Positions 48,706 through 56,336 of a stretch of DNA of 64,000 nt are shown one piece after another. Location: contig NZ_CABPSM010000003.1 in NCBI RefSeq assembly GCF_902459555.1, positions 248,001-312,000 on the forward strand, given 5' to 3'. A program made the position numbers and the translations under genes. This DNA is from Pandoraea horticolens. Lineage in GTDB: Bacteria; Pseudomonadota; Gammaproteobacteria; Burkholderiales; Burkholderiaceae. Every line of letters begins with the position of its first letter. Within the stretch, counting starts at the first letter, position 1. A model generated the notes under the pieces. That model was not told the origin of the DNA and searched no databases. It was given only the letters and a program-made list of their open reading frames with translations.

Positions 48706-49680
48706 ATGACTAAAGCAATTCGCATCGAACAGAATGGCGGCCCGGAAGTAATGAAGTACGTGGACGTCGAAGTCGGAGAACCCGGACCGGGCGAGGCGCG
48801 CGTGCGCCATAACGCGGTCGGTCTGAACTATATCGACGTGTACTTCCGCACCGGTCTGTACCCGCAGCCGCTGCCGGCCGGCCTGGGCATGGAGGCTGCC
48901 GGCGTGGTCGAGGCGGTGGGCGAGGGCGTGATGCACGTCAAGCCGGGCGACCGTGTGGCGTATGCGAGCCGTCCGTGCGGCGCCTACGCGCAGGCCCGTG
49001 TGATGCCGGCCGCGCCGTTGGTGCGTCTGCCCGACGCCATCAGCGACGACCAGGCCGCAGCGATGATGTTGCAAGGCATGACAGCGCAATACCTGCTGCG
49101 CCGCACGTACCCGGTCAAGGCGGGAGACACGATCCTCATTCACGCGGCGGCCGGTGGTGTGGGCCTTATCGTGTGCCAGTGGGCCAAGGCGCTCGGCGCG
49201 ACGGTGATCGGCACGGTCGGCTCCGACGAGAAGGCGGCGCTCGTGCGCAAGCACGGTTGCGACTTTCCGATCGTCTACACGCGCGAGAATTTCGTCGAAC
49301 GGGTGAAGGAGATCACGGGCGGCGAAGGCTTGCCGGTCGTCTACGACTCTATCGGCCGCGACACGTTCATCGGCTCGCTCGACTGCCTGCGTCCGCTTGG
49401 CATGATGGTGAATTTCGGCAGCGCATCCGGTCCCGTCACGCAGATCAATACGTCGGACCTCGTGTCGCGCGGCTCGCTGTTCTTCACGCGCCCGACACTA
49501 TTCAATTACACGGCCAAGCGCGCCGATCTGGAAGTGATGGCGAACGAGCTGTTCGCCGTGGTGGCCAAGGGGGCGGTGAAGATCGAGGTCAATCAGCGTT
49601 ACGCGTTGGCCGACGTGGCCCAGGCACACCGCGATCTCGAGGCACGCAAGACCACTGGATCGACATTGCTCATGCCCTGA
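48706..49680 (+). CDS. NADPH:quinone oxidoreductase (zinc-independent MDR family)
   Basis: A 324-residue medium-chain reductase of the QorA type. The N-terminal GroES-like part has KYVDVEVGEPGPGEARVRHNAVGLNYIDVY; the Rossmann motif is ILIHAAAGGVGLIVCQWAKALGATVIGTV, followed by the family YTRENFVERVKEITGG. No zinc ligands are present. The start at 48706 (MTKAIRIEQNGGPEV) has GGAGGGAGCGAGG upstream. Quinone reduction beside mgsA may reflect a carbonyl or redox stress operon. A perfect terminator follows. Confidence 0.94.
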   Translation: MTKAIRIEQNGGPEVMKYVDVEVGEPGPGEARVRHNAVGLNYIDVYFRTGLYPQPLPAGLGMEAAGVVEAVGEGVMHVKPGDRVAYASRPCGAYAQARVMPAAPLVRLPDAISDDQAAAMMLQGMTAQYLLRRTYPVKAGDTILIHAAAGGVGLIVCQWAKALGATVIGTVGSDEKAALVRKHGCDFPIVYTRENFVERVKEITGGEGLPVVYDSIGRDTFIGSLDCLRPLGMMVNFGSASGPVTQINTSDLVSRGSLFFTRPTLFNYTAKRADLEVMANELFAVVAKGAVKIEVNQRYALADVAQAHRDLEARKTTGSTLLMP

Positions 49681-49701
49681 GGGACTGGTGCGGGACAAAA
49701 G

Positions 49702-49729
49702 AAAAGGGACGCCGAAGCGTCCCTTTTTT
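49702..49729 (+). terminator. Intrinsic terminator after the quinone oxidoreductase gene
   Basis: Stem AAAAGGGACGC (49702-49712) and GCGTCCCTTTT (49717-49727) with a CGAA tetraloop, followed by a T-run to 49729. It ends the SDR-mgsA-oxidoreductase transcript and can also serve the YkvA-family gene coming from the right. Confidence 0.92.
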
Positions 49730-49783
49730 CATGGCTGACCTTGTCGTATATGGCTGCATACGGCCGCACGTGGCCGCGCGCGG

Positions 49784-50065
49784 TCAGGCCCGCTGGGTGA
49801 ACACATGCGCGCGGGCATCCTCGCGCACATCGGCCGGCAGACGCTTGATGAGCCAATGCACGACCATGCCGATCACAATGACATCGTCGAGCAGACCGAA
49901 CACGGGAATGAAGTCCGGAATCAGATCGAACGGGCTGATCAGATACACCACGAGCAGCGCCATGGCTGGCAGCAGCCAGCGCGGACGGCGCGGATCGCGG
50001 GCCGCATGCCACAGCACACGGAAATCGTGGCGGGCGATTTGCCACAGACGGAGAAAACGCTTCAC
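49784..50065 (-). CDS. YkvA/DUF1232-family membrane protein
   Basis: A 93-residue protein. The conserved DUF1232 core is the segment MALLVVYLISPFDLIPDFIP, followed by FGLLDDVIVIGMVVHWL, i.e. one or two hydrophobic helices. The GTG at 50065 is preceded by AGGAG at a good distance, so I prefer it to a longer start at 50125. The function of the family is not established. Confidence 0.85.
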   Translation of the reverse strand: MKRFLRLWQIARHDFRVLWHAARDPRRPRWLLPAMALLVVYLISPFDLIPDFIPVFGLLDDVIVIGMVVHWLIKRLPADVREDARAHVFTQRA

Positions 50066-50418
50066 TTGCAGGCTCCTGGTACCGGTATACTCCGCCGAAT
50101 ATGGCGGGCATTCTCGCTTAATCAACGCAAACGTCGCTCAAAATTTGCTGAATATCTCGCAACGTGTTCTGATTGTACGCATTGATGGCTTGGCGTGCCG
50201 GGGGAGGGGGCGAACGCACGATGCGTGACAATTACCTTCGACAGCGCCGAGTCGAGACGGTTTCATGGCGCGTCCCGATGTGACGGACGCCGGCACGTAG
50301 CGCATGGCGATTCGTCTGTATTCCCGGTTGCGGCAGGATCGGGGCGGCGGGATAATTCGCGAGCCGCCGTGGTCAATCCATTTTCCCCCCCCTTCGCCCA
50401 CGCTCTCCAAACGCCATC
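50066..50418. promoter_or_regulatory. Divergent spacer, YkvA gene / PuuD-like gene
   Basis: About 350 bases without a credible gene. The only structure noticed is CCGCC-gaatat-GGCGG (50092-50107), a short inverted repeat 27 bases upstream of the YkvA-family start. The region 50100-50190 is AT-richer and may hold both promoters. Nothing more can be assigned. Confidence 0.35.
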
Positions 50419-51771
50419 ATGACCGACGCTCAAGATCCGAAGTCGCCGCAACAGCCGAACAAACCCGAGTCCGATACGAGCAAGAGCGCAACGCCTGCAT
50501 CGCCCTCGCCGGCGCCGTCAGACTACGTGGAACCCGGCACGCAGGCAGCGCCACGCCCGACCGGCAAGCCTGTGGCGGGTACGGCCGAAGGGTCGGGCGG
50601 CATGCCGCCGAATCCCGACACGCTCACACGTCCGCCGCATGCCACCGACGCTTCTGCGTCCGCCGACGCGCAGGCCGAGACGTCGCAACCGGCGCAGGCA
50701 ATGGCACCCGCTGCGCACACGATCGCAGCACAGGCGGCATCGGACCGGCATCCCATCGGCGCGCCCGCACCGAAGTCGAGCGAGGACGTTAAAGCGGCCG
50801 GCGTCGGCAGCGCTGGCGGCGAACCGCCGCATCAGCCGACGTTCGGCGCCGGTGCGGCGCGACCGGGCAGTCCGTCGTCGATGGGCGGCCAACCCTCGTA
50901 TTTGCAGGCGGGAGATTCGCCGTGGTCGGTACTGCGCCGAATCACGTCCGCACGATTTCGCGCCTGGTACGACCGCGCGGGACAGCGCATCACACAGCGC
51001 ACGCTGAAGATCGGCATCTCGGCGCGCATCTTCCATCCGGAGCCCGGTTCGAAAGGGCTGCGCAGCAAGACGCTGCAATACCTCGAAGAGTCGATCGCGC
51101 ACTGGGTGATGTCGCGCGACGTGCTGGTGTTCATGATTCCGACGGTCGACACGCAGGGTTTGCTGCATCCGAGCCACATCCGTTTGCACGATTACGCGAA
51201 GCATCTCGACGGACTGGTGTTGCAGGGCGGGGCAGACGTGTCGCCGCTCACCTATTCGGAAGTGGCGACCCGCCACGAATGGCAGGGCGACCGCATGCGC
51301 GACATGTACGAACTTGAGTTGCTGCATGAGTTCGTAGAGCAGGGCAAGCCGATTCTTGGCGTTTGCCGGGGCTGCCAACTCATCAACGTGGCGTTTGGCG
51401 GCACACTGCATCAGGACATCGCGTCCGATCTGCCTGAGGCGATTCCGCACGTCACCGAGACGTACGAACATAACCGCCACACGCTGACGTTCCCCGAAGG
51501 CTCGTCGCTCGCGCAGATGTTGGGGCCGGTCGACACGCCGATCGTCAATTCGATTCACCATCAGTCGGTGAGAACGCTGGGACGCGATCTGAGCGTTGAG
51601 GCGATGTGCGCGGAAGATGGCGTGGTCGAAGCCATTCGCTATCGCAAGGCACCGTTCGTGCTGGGGCTGCAATGGCACCCGGAGTTTCACCGCGCGGGCG
51701 GGCCGGAGTTTCTCGATTGCACGCCGGTGCTCGACAACTTCCTGCGTGCCGCGCGCGAAACGCGCTTCTGA
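50419..51771 (+). CDS. Class I glutamine-amidotransferase-like hydrolase (PuuD / peptidase C26 type) with long disordered N-terminus
   Basis: A 450-residue protein. Residues 1-165 are a Pro/Ala/Ser/Gly-rich, probably disordered region. Residues 195-445 form a gamma-glutamyl-gamma-aminobutyrate-hydrolase-like domain: nucleophile in ILGVCRGCQLINVAFGG, oxyanion region in LQGGADVSPLTY, and His-Glu in LGLQWHPEFH. The expected reaction is hydrolysis of a gamma-glutamyl amide, with the exact substrate unknown. The disordered extension is absent from canonical PuuD. It is followed by a perfect terminator shared with the porin gene. Confidence 0.88.
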   Translation: MTDAQDPKSPQQPNKPESDTSKSATPASPSPAPSDYVEPGTQAAPRPTGKPVAGTAEGSGGMPPNPDTLTRPPHATDASASADAQAETSQPAQAMAPAAHTIAAQAASDRHPIGAPAPKSSEDVKAAGVGSAGGEPPHQPTFGAGAARPGSPSSMGGQPSYLQAGDSPWSVLRRITSARFRAWYDRAGQRITQRTLKIGISARIFHPEPGSKGLRSKTLQYLEESIAHWVMSRDVLVFMIPTVDTQGLLHPSHIRLHDYAKHLDGLVLQGGADVSPLTYSEVATRHEWQGDRMRDMYELELLHEFVEQGKPILGVCRGCQLINVAFGGTLHQDIASDLPEAIPHVTETYEHNRHTLTFPEGSSLAQMLGPVDTPIVNSIHHQSVRTLGRDLSVEAMCAEDGVVEAIRYRKAPFVLGLQWHPEFHRAGGPEFLDCTPVLDNFLRAARETRF

Positions 51772-51799
51772 TCTGCGCCGCCAGCGCGTCGGCGTCATA

Positions 51800-51829
51800 A
51801 AAAAGGGCAGCCGCGAGGCTGCCCTTTTT
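51800..51829. terminator. Bidirectional terminator between the PuuD-like and porin genes
   Basis: Stem AAAAGGGCAGCC (51801-51812) and GGCTGCCCTTTT (51817-51828), loop GCGA, with A/T-runs on both sides. It lies between two convergent genes and serves both. Confidence 0.93.
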
Positions 51830-51876
51830 ATGTCAGGAGCACCGGGAGACTGCTGCCGGTGCTCACGCCGCTTTAA

Positions 51877-53040
51877 TTAGAAGCGGTGACGGATACCCGT
51901 GCCCACAACGGTTTGCGAGCTGGTCGACGACATACCGCCGGCAGCGCCGACACCGGCTTGGAGGCCCGTGCCTTCGTTGTCGGAGATGTGCTGGTACGAA
52001 CCGGTCAGGTACACATCGGTGCGCTTCGACAGACGGTAGTCAGCTTGCAGCGTAACGGTGTGGAACTTCGGCTTCTTGTCCGTCGAATCTTGCTTGGCCA
52101 TCGTGTACGTGTACGCGGCCGACAGCGAGACTGCCGGGGTCAGCATGTAGCGACCGTTGACTTCGAAGTTGTCGAACTTCAGGCCGTCGTTGCCGAAAGC
52201 AACTGCGGTGCTGTTGTAGTTCAGACCCGTCAGGCCTTGCACTTGCGTGTGGGTGTACACCAGGCCGACAGTTGCCGGGCCGAAGGCGTAGTTACCACCG
52301 ATACCCCAGACGCGTTGCTTCGACGAGTTGAACACCGAGTCACCGCCGTTCGACGTATCCACTGCACCGCTGGTGTTGTTGTTACCCGGGTTGCCTTGGC
52401 GTTCCAAGTAAGCAGCAGCCACCGTCAGCGGGCCGTTTGCGTAGTTCACGCCGGCGCTGAATGCACGGTTGTTGGCGAAGTCACCAGCCTTGTTCGAGAA
52501 GCCATACAGGCCGCCGAAGGTCAGGCCGTTGTAGTTGGCGCTCGAGTACTTGACCGAGTTGTTCACACGGAACGAGTTGTTCGTGTTGTCGTTATCGTAC
52601 GGGTGCGATGCGATCGTGCCGCCGAACGACGAACCGTTCAGGGTCAGCGGAGCCAGGTAATCAACCAGCGAGTCGTATTGACGGCCGATCGTCACAGCGC
52701 CGAACTTGTCGTTTTGCAGGCCGACGAAGGCTTGACGACCGAACATGCGGCCGTTTTGGCCCGACGTGCCGTTGGCGATCGAGAAACCGTTTTCCAGCAC
52801 GAAGATGGCCTTGTTACCGCCACCCAGATCTTCCGAGCCCTTCAGGCCCCAACGGCTGCCGTTGACCAGGCCGCTCGTTGCGCGGAAGTTCTTCGAGCCC
52901 GAAGCACCTGCCGTGGTCGTCGAGTTGCTGGTGTAAGCGATGCCTGCATCGATCAAGCCGTACAGCGTGACGCTGCTTTGTGCATGCGCGGTCACCGAGA
53001 ACGCGCCGACGACGGCCGCGGCAAGAAGAGTTTTTTTCAT
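51877..53040 (-). CDS. Outer-membrane porin (Burkholderia-type, Porin_4)
   Basis: A 387-residue trimeric general porin with a signal peptide (KKTLLAAAVVGAFSVTAHA, cleavage before QSSVTLYG). The mature N-terminus SSVTLYGLIDAGIAYTSN and the L3-type constriction region are typical of betaproteobacterial porins. The sequence has many alternating aromatic strands and Gly/Asn-rich loops, ending in TGIRHRF with the terminal Phe needed for outer-membrane assembly. It is highly biased toward frequent codons, consistent with abundant expression. An extended upstream region carries a 22-base periodic repeat. Confidence 0.95.
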   Translation of the reverse strand: MKKTLLAAAVVGAFSVTAHAQSSVTLYGLIDAGIAYTSNSTTTAGASGSKNFRATSGLVNGSRWGLKGSEDLGGGNKAIFVLENGFSIANGTSGQNGRMFGRQAFVGLQNDKFGAVTIGRQYDSLVDYLAPLTLNGSSFGGTIASHPYDNDNTNNSFRVNNSVKYSSANYNGLTFGGLYGFSNKAGDFANNRAFSAGVNYANGPLTVAAAYLERQGNPGNNNTSGAVDTSNGGDSVFNSSKQRVWGIGGNYAFGPATVGLVYTHTQVQGLTGLNYNSTAVAFGNDGLKFDNFEVNGRYMLTPAVSLSAAYTYTMAKQDSTDKKPKFHTVTLQADYRLSKRTDVYLTGSYQHISDNEGTGLQAGVGAAGGMSSTSSQTVVGTGIRHRF

Positions 53041-53743
53041 GGTTTAAGCTCCAGTAACGTGACACGAATCGCAGATTCGCGTGAAAACAGAACGCGGCGA
53101 AACAGAACATGTCGAGGTGACGGTTTGTCATTCGCGAACCCGATCAGGTATCGGCACTGCTCTGCTGACAGGGGGCAGTGTATGAGTCACCGCTACTCGC
53201 GCCTATTTCAGAATTCGCAAGAATCTATTTCAGATACGAAAAGAATCTGTCGAACCTGCCGGAAAGCTTTGCCTGATAAGGGATTGCCTTGATTAAGGTT
53301 AGGTGGGAAATAGAGATGCAAGCGATGTGTGTTGCGCTCGGGACACAGTGTGCTGCACATGCCACCGCGTGCGCGAAGCGTTGTCAGCACTGGATTTGCG
53401 CGCGACACGCGTGAATGAATTTGGTTCCGTTGATGCGAAAACATGTCGCAGGTGCAGTGCGCGCAGGCGACGCATCGAACGATAGGGCACTGCCGTGTTG
53501 TCGTGTGCGATGTGATGTGGGACGTGGCGTGACACGTCACGATGCCGGCTGCCTATATAGGTAGAGATCGATGCACGCGTCAGGTCGCTGCCATGCGCAT
53601 GTCATCAAGCAACTTTACACGCGCGTGATGAGGGAAATCCGATATGCCGGCAAGCACGAGAGATGTGTTTGCCCAGAAAAACCCTTTATTTACGTGGTTT
53701 TGCGGACTATTGCGAGTCGCCGAATAATTCATTGCGTCGAATG
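53041..53743. promoter_or_regulatory. Long porin upstream region without coding potential
   Basis: About 700 bases with no convincing gene on either strand. It contains the 22-base periodic repeat at 53203-53248, the imperfect palindrome CCTTGATTAAGG at 53287-53298, the inverted repeat GTGACACGTCAC at 53529-53540 and the perfect 10-base palindrome CCTATATAGG at 53552-53561. Such a dense set fits an extensively regulated porin promoter. The transcription start is not determinable by eye. Confidence 0.5.
53203..53248. repeat. 22-bp periodic direct repeat upstream of the porin gene
   Basis: CTATTTCAGA occurs at 53203-53212 and 53225-53234, and AAGAATCT at 53219-53226 and 53241-53248: the same 22-base spacing for both sub-motifs, i.e. 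two helical turns. The array lies about 160-210 bases upstream of the porin start codon and looks like a tandem binding site for a response regulator of the OmpR type (inference). Confidence 0.6.
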
Positions 53744-53775
53744 ATGACAATGATTTCGGGACGCCGTCCTATACT
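53744..53775 (+). promoter_or_regulatory. Candidate sigma-70 promoter of a small RNA
   Basis: ATGACA (53744-53749; five of six to TTGACA) and TATACT (53770-53775), with a rather long 20-base spacer. A start about seven bases after TATACT would place the 5' end near 53782. No plus-strand gene follows before the terminator at 53828. Confidence 0.55.
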
Positions 53776-53781
53776 ACGTTC

Positions 53782-53856
53782 CGCGAGAAGTAGACTTTTG
53801 CGTTGAGTGAAAAGTCTCCAAACCTTGGCGCGGCCTCATTGGCCGCGCTTTTTTTT
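53782..53856 (+). ncRNA. Candidate small RNA, about 75 nt
   Basis: Downstream of the candidate promoter are two stem-loops. The first pairs AGACTTTT (53792-53799) with AAAAGTCT (53810-53817). The second is a perfect intrinsic terminator: GCGCGGCC (53828-53835), loop TCATT, GGCCGCGC (53841-53848), then eight T residues (53849-53856). No plus-strand gene exists between the PuuD-like gene (which has its own terminator) and this site, and the hairpin lacks a T-run for the minus-strand gene at 53871, so the terminator must belong to a transcript of its own. The exact 5' end and any Hfq dependence are inferred. Confidence 0.65.
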
Positions 53857-53870
53857 GTCCGCGTGATTTG

Positions 53871-55106
53871 CTACGCGAAGTGCCCTGCGCTGAGGGCGTC
53901 ACCGCAATCGCGCACGTGTGGAATGCTCAACTGCTTGAGCTTGCGATATAGCGATGCACGGCAAAAGCCGAGCGTGCGTGCGGCGGCAGAAATGTTCCAG
54001 CGATGTTGTGCGAGCGCTTGCAGAATGCGCTCGCGTTCACTGTCATGACGAGGCATTTGCGCAATCGTCTCGACGGTCTGGACACGCGGGGCCGATACGA
54101 CGGCATTGCTCACGTCGTGTGAGCGCTGCTCCATGAACGTGTCGTTGCCGGACATCCAAGCATGCGAAGACGTGGCAAGTTCCGGCGGCAGATCGTCCGT
54201 ACACAGTAGATTGCCGCTCATCACCGCACATGCGTAGCGTAGCGCTGCGCGTAGTTGACGCAGATTCCCTGGCCACGCATGCCTGAGCAGACACGACAGG
54301 GCGTCCGGGGACACGCGAGCCAGCACCTGATCCTCGTGTAGTCCCGGCCATTCGTCGCATAGCATGCGGGCGATCAGTTCGCGCTTGTCGTCGCGCTCGC
54401 GCAACGTGGGTAATGTGAGAACGCCCACGGCAATGCGGTAGTAAAGGTCTTCGCGGAACGTGCCCCGTGCCACGGCGCTTGCAAGATCCTGATGGGTGGC
54501 GCAGATCAGTTGTACATCCACGGGCACCGCATGACTCGCACCCAGCGGTGTCACTTCGCGCTCCGAAAGCACACGCAACAGTCGCGTTTGCAGTGCGTGG
54601 GGCATGTCGCCGATTTCATCGAGGAAAAGCGTGCCGCCGTCGGCCTGCTGCAATTTTCCTTTCATGCCGCCGGGCAAGGCGCCCGAGAATGCGCCGCGTT
54701 GATAACCGAACAGCTCGCTCTCGACGAGATGCTCAGGCAGCGATGCCGTGTTGATGGCGACAAACGCCTGCGCACGCCGTTCGCTGTACTCGTGCAGTGC
54801 CCTGGCCAGAAACTCCTTGCCCGTTCCCGTCTCACCGAGAATCAGCACAGGCAGCCCGCGATCGACGAAGCGTTTGCCGCGCGTGAGCAAATCGCGCATG
54901 CGGGCGTCGGTGCCGCACAGGGCATCGATGGCGAGATATTCGGGGCGCATCTGGCGTGCAGCGGCGGGGGCAACCGGCACACGGGCGATGCGTTCGGCGA
55001 GGGCTGCGATATTCGCGAATGCGGTATTGGCGCTGGCCGTGCCGATGGGGCTGGCGTGGCCGACAGGTCGAGCGGGGGCAGGCGCTACAGCAAGGTGAGC
55101 GGGCAT
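53871..55106 (-). CDS. Sigma-54 enhancer-binding-type AAA+ regulator without sensory domain
   Basis: A 411-residue protein. After about 60 disordered N-terminal residues comes a complete sigma-54 AAA+ module: Walker A in LILGETGTGKEFLARALHEYS, the loop motif GAFSGA (Thr-to-Ser variant of GAFTGA), Walker B in GGTLFLDEIGDMPHALQTRLL, and the FREDLYYRI region with the sensor and Arg-finger segment. A Fis-type HTH closes it (ERILQALAQHRWNISAAARTLGFCRASLYRKL). There is no GAF, PAS or receiver domain, so activity is probably controlled by expression or a partner. RBS AAGGAGA before 55106. Divergent from the LysR gene. Confidence 0.9.
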   Translation of the reverse strand: MPAHLAVAPAPARPVGHASPIGTASANTAFANIAALAERIARVPVAPAAARQMRPEYLAIDALCGTDARMRDLLTRGKRFVDRGLPVLILGETGTGKEFLARALHEYSERRAQAFVAINTASLPEHLVESELFGYQRGAFSGALPGGMKGKLQQADGGTLFLDEIGDMPHALQTRLLRVLSEREVTPLGASHAVPVDVQLICATHQDLASAVARGTFREDLYYRIAVGVLTLPTLRERDDKRELIARMLCDEWPGLHEDQVLARVSPDALSCLLRHAWPGNLRQLRAALRYACAVMSGNLLCTDDLPPELATSSHAWMSGNDTFMEQRSHDVSNAVVSAPRVQTVETIAQMPRHDSERERILQALAQHRWNISAAARTLGFCRASLYRKLKQLSIPHVRDCGDALSAGHFA

Positions 55107-55245
55107 GACTTGTCTCCTTCTCGTATTGGTACGAAAGGTCGCCGTCGGTGGCTTGTGGCCTGGCGTTCCCTGACGTCTTTTTATGTCGCAGCCAGCTCGG
55201 GTGGCCAACCGCCAATGCAGGATACGACCACATAGTAATAACTTC

Positions 55246-55284
55246 CAATACAATATTGATGCGCTATTAATACCTGTGGGGTAT
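55246..55284. promoter_or_regulatory. Two inverted repeats upstream of the LysR gene at 55288
   Basis: CAATA-caa-TATTG (55246-55258) and ATACC-tgtgg-GGTAT (55270-55284). The second ends four bases before the ATG at 55288 and covers the only purine-rich stretch (GGGG) that could act as ribosome binding site, so binding there would also block translation initiation. They lie in the spacer shared with the enhancer-binding protein gene. Confidence 0.45.
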
Positions 55285-55287
55285 CAA

Positions 55288-56232
55288 ATGATCGAACTGC
55301 GTCATTTCCAGTACTTCGTGGTGCTCGCGGAGACTCTGCATTTCGGCCGTGCGGCCCAGCAGTTGCATATCTCGCAGCCGCCGCTGTCGCGTCAGATTGC
55401 GTTGATGGAGGCGGAACTGGGGGTGCTGCTGTTCGAGCGCACGCGCCGCAGTGTGCGGCTCACGCGTGCAGGCGCACGCTTCTATCAGGACGCCGTGGAA
55501 ATCCTGAACTCGGTCGAGCGGGCACGTCGCAATGCCGTGGCGGCGAGCCGGGGCGAGGATGGCGCGATCACGGTGGGCTTCATGATGTCCTCGGCGTACA
55601 ACATCCTGCCTGCGCTGACGCGCACTTACGCCGCTGCGTATTCGCGGGTCGACATGAAGCTGGCGGAAACGCTCCCCAACTTACTGGCCGAAGCGGTGCG
55701 TGCGGGGCAGACCGACGTTGGCATCATGTACCGCCCCGAAGACCTCACCGGGCTCGATACCGCGACAGTGTTTCGCGAGGAGATGGTGGCGGTACTGCCG
55801 CGCACGCACGCGCTCGCCAAGGCGCGCGTGCTCGACGCCTCGCAACTGGCCGAAGAGTCGTTCGTGAGCATTCCGCGCGAGATCGCGCCGCTGGTCTACG
55901 ATCTGGTCGTCGACCACTGCCGTCGCGTGGGATTTTCGCCGCACATCCGGCTGGAAACCAACTTGCAGCAGACGATTATCAATCTGGTGGGGGAGGGCCT
56001 TGGTGTGGCGATGGTGCCGATGTCGATGAGCAGTGCGAGTGCGTCGGGCAGCGCGGTATTCAAGCCGTTGCGCAACGCGCCGGTGGCGGAGGTGGCGCTG
56101 CTGTGGAGCCGAGACAATCACAACCCGTGCGTCGCGACGTTCGTCGAAAACGCGAGAACAGTGTGGCGTGAGATGCAGCGCGCACCGGGCGCACGGCTGG
56201 TGCCCGACAGCCCAGACACCGGTGTGCGATGA
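55288..56232 (+). CDS. LysR-family transcriptional regulator
   Basis: A 314-residue LysR protein of the CynR/BenM-like branch: HTH at residues 3-60 (LRHFQYFVVLAETLHFGRAAQQLHIS, QPPLSRQIALMEAELGVLLFERT) and an effector domain with GEDGAITVGFMMSSAYNILP. The start at 55288 is the family start; the RBS is poor and overlapped by a palindrome. Its target is not obvious: neither neighbour is an enzyme gene transcribed away from it, apart from the divergent enhancer-binding protein. Confidence 0.92.
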   Translation: MIELRHFQYFVVLAETLHFGRAAQQLHISQPPLSRQIALMEAELGVLLFERTRRSVRLTRAGARFYQDAVEILNSVERARRNAVAASRGEDGAITVGFMMSSAYNILPALTRTYAAAYSRVDMKLAETLPNLLAEAVRAGQTDVGIMYRPEDLTGLDTATVFREEMVAVLPRTHALAKARVLDASQLAEESFVSIPREIAPLVYDLVVDHCRRVGFSPHIRLETNLQQTIINLVGEGLGVAMVPMSMSSASASGSAVFKPLRNAPVAEVALLWSRDNHNPCVATFVENARTVWREMQRAPGARLVPDSPDTGVR

Positions 56233-56336
56233 GGGCGCCCGGAGGGCTGGTTGACGCGAAGCGGTGACAGCCGGCCAAGCGCAGTCGTTGCCGCAACGTG
56301 CTACGCGGGTGGAAATTCCGCGGCCCTGCCGGTTGA

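Noticed and set aside
53303-53485. Small open frame on the plus strand upstream of the small RNA (60 codons)
   Set aside because: Cys/Arg-rich random-looking translation without RBS; not supported as a gene.
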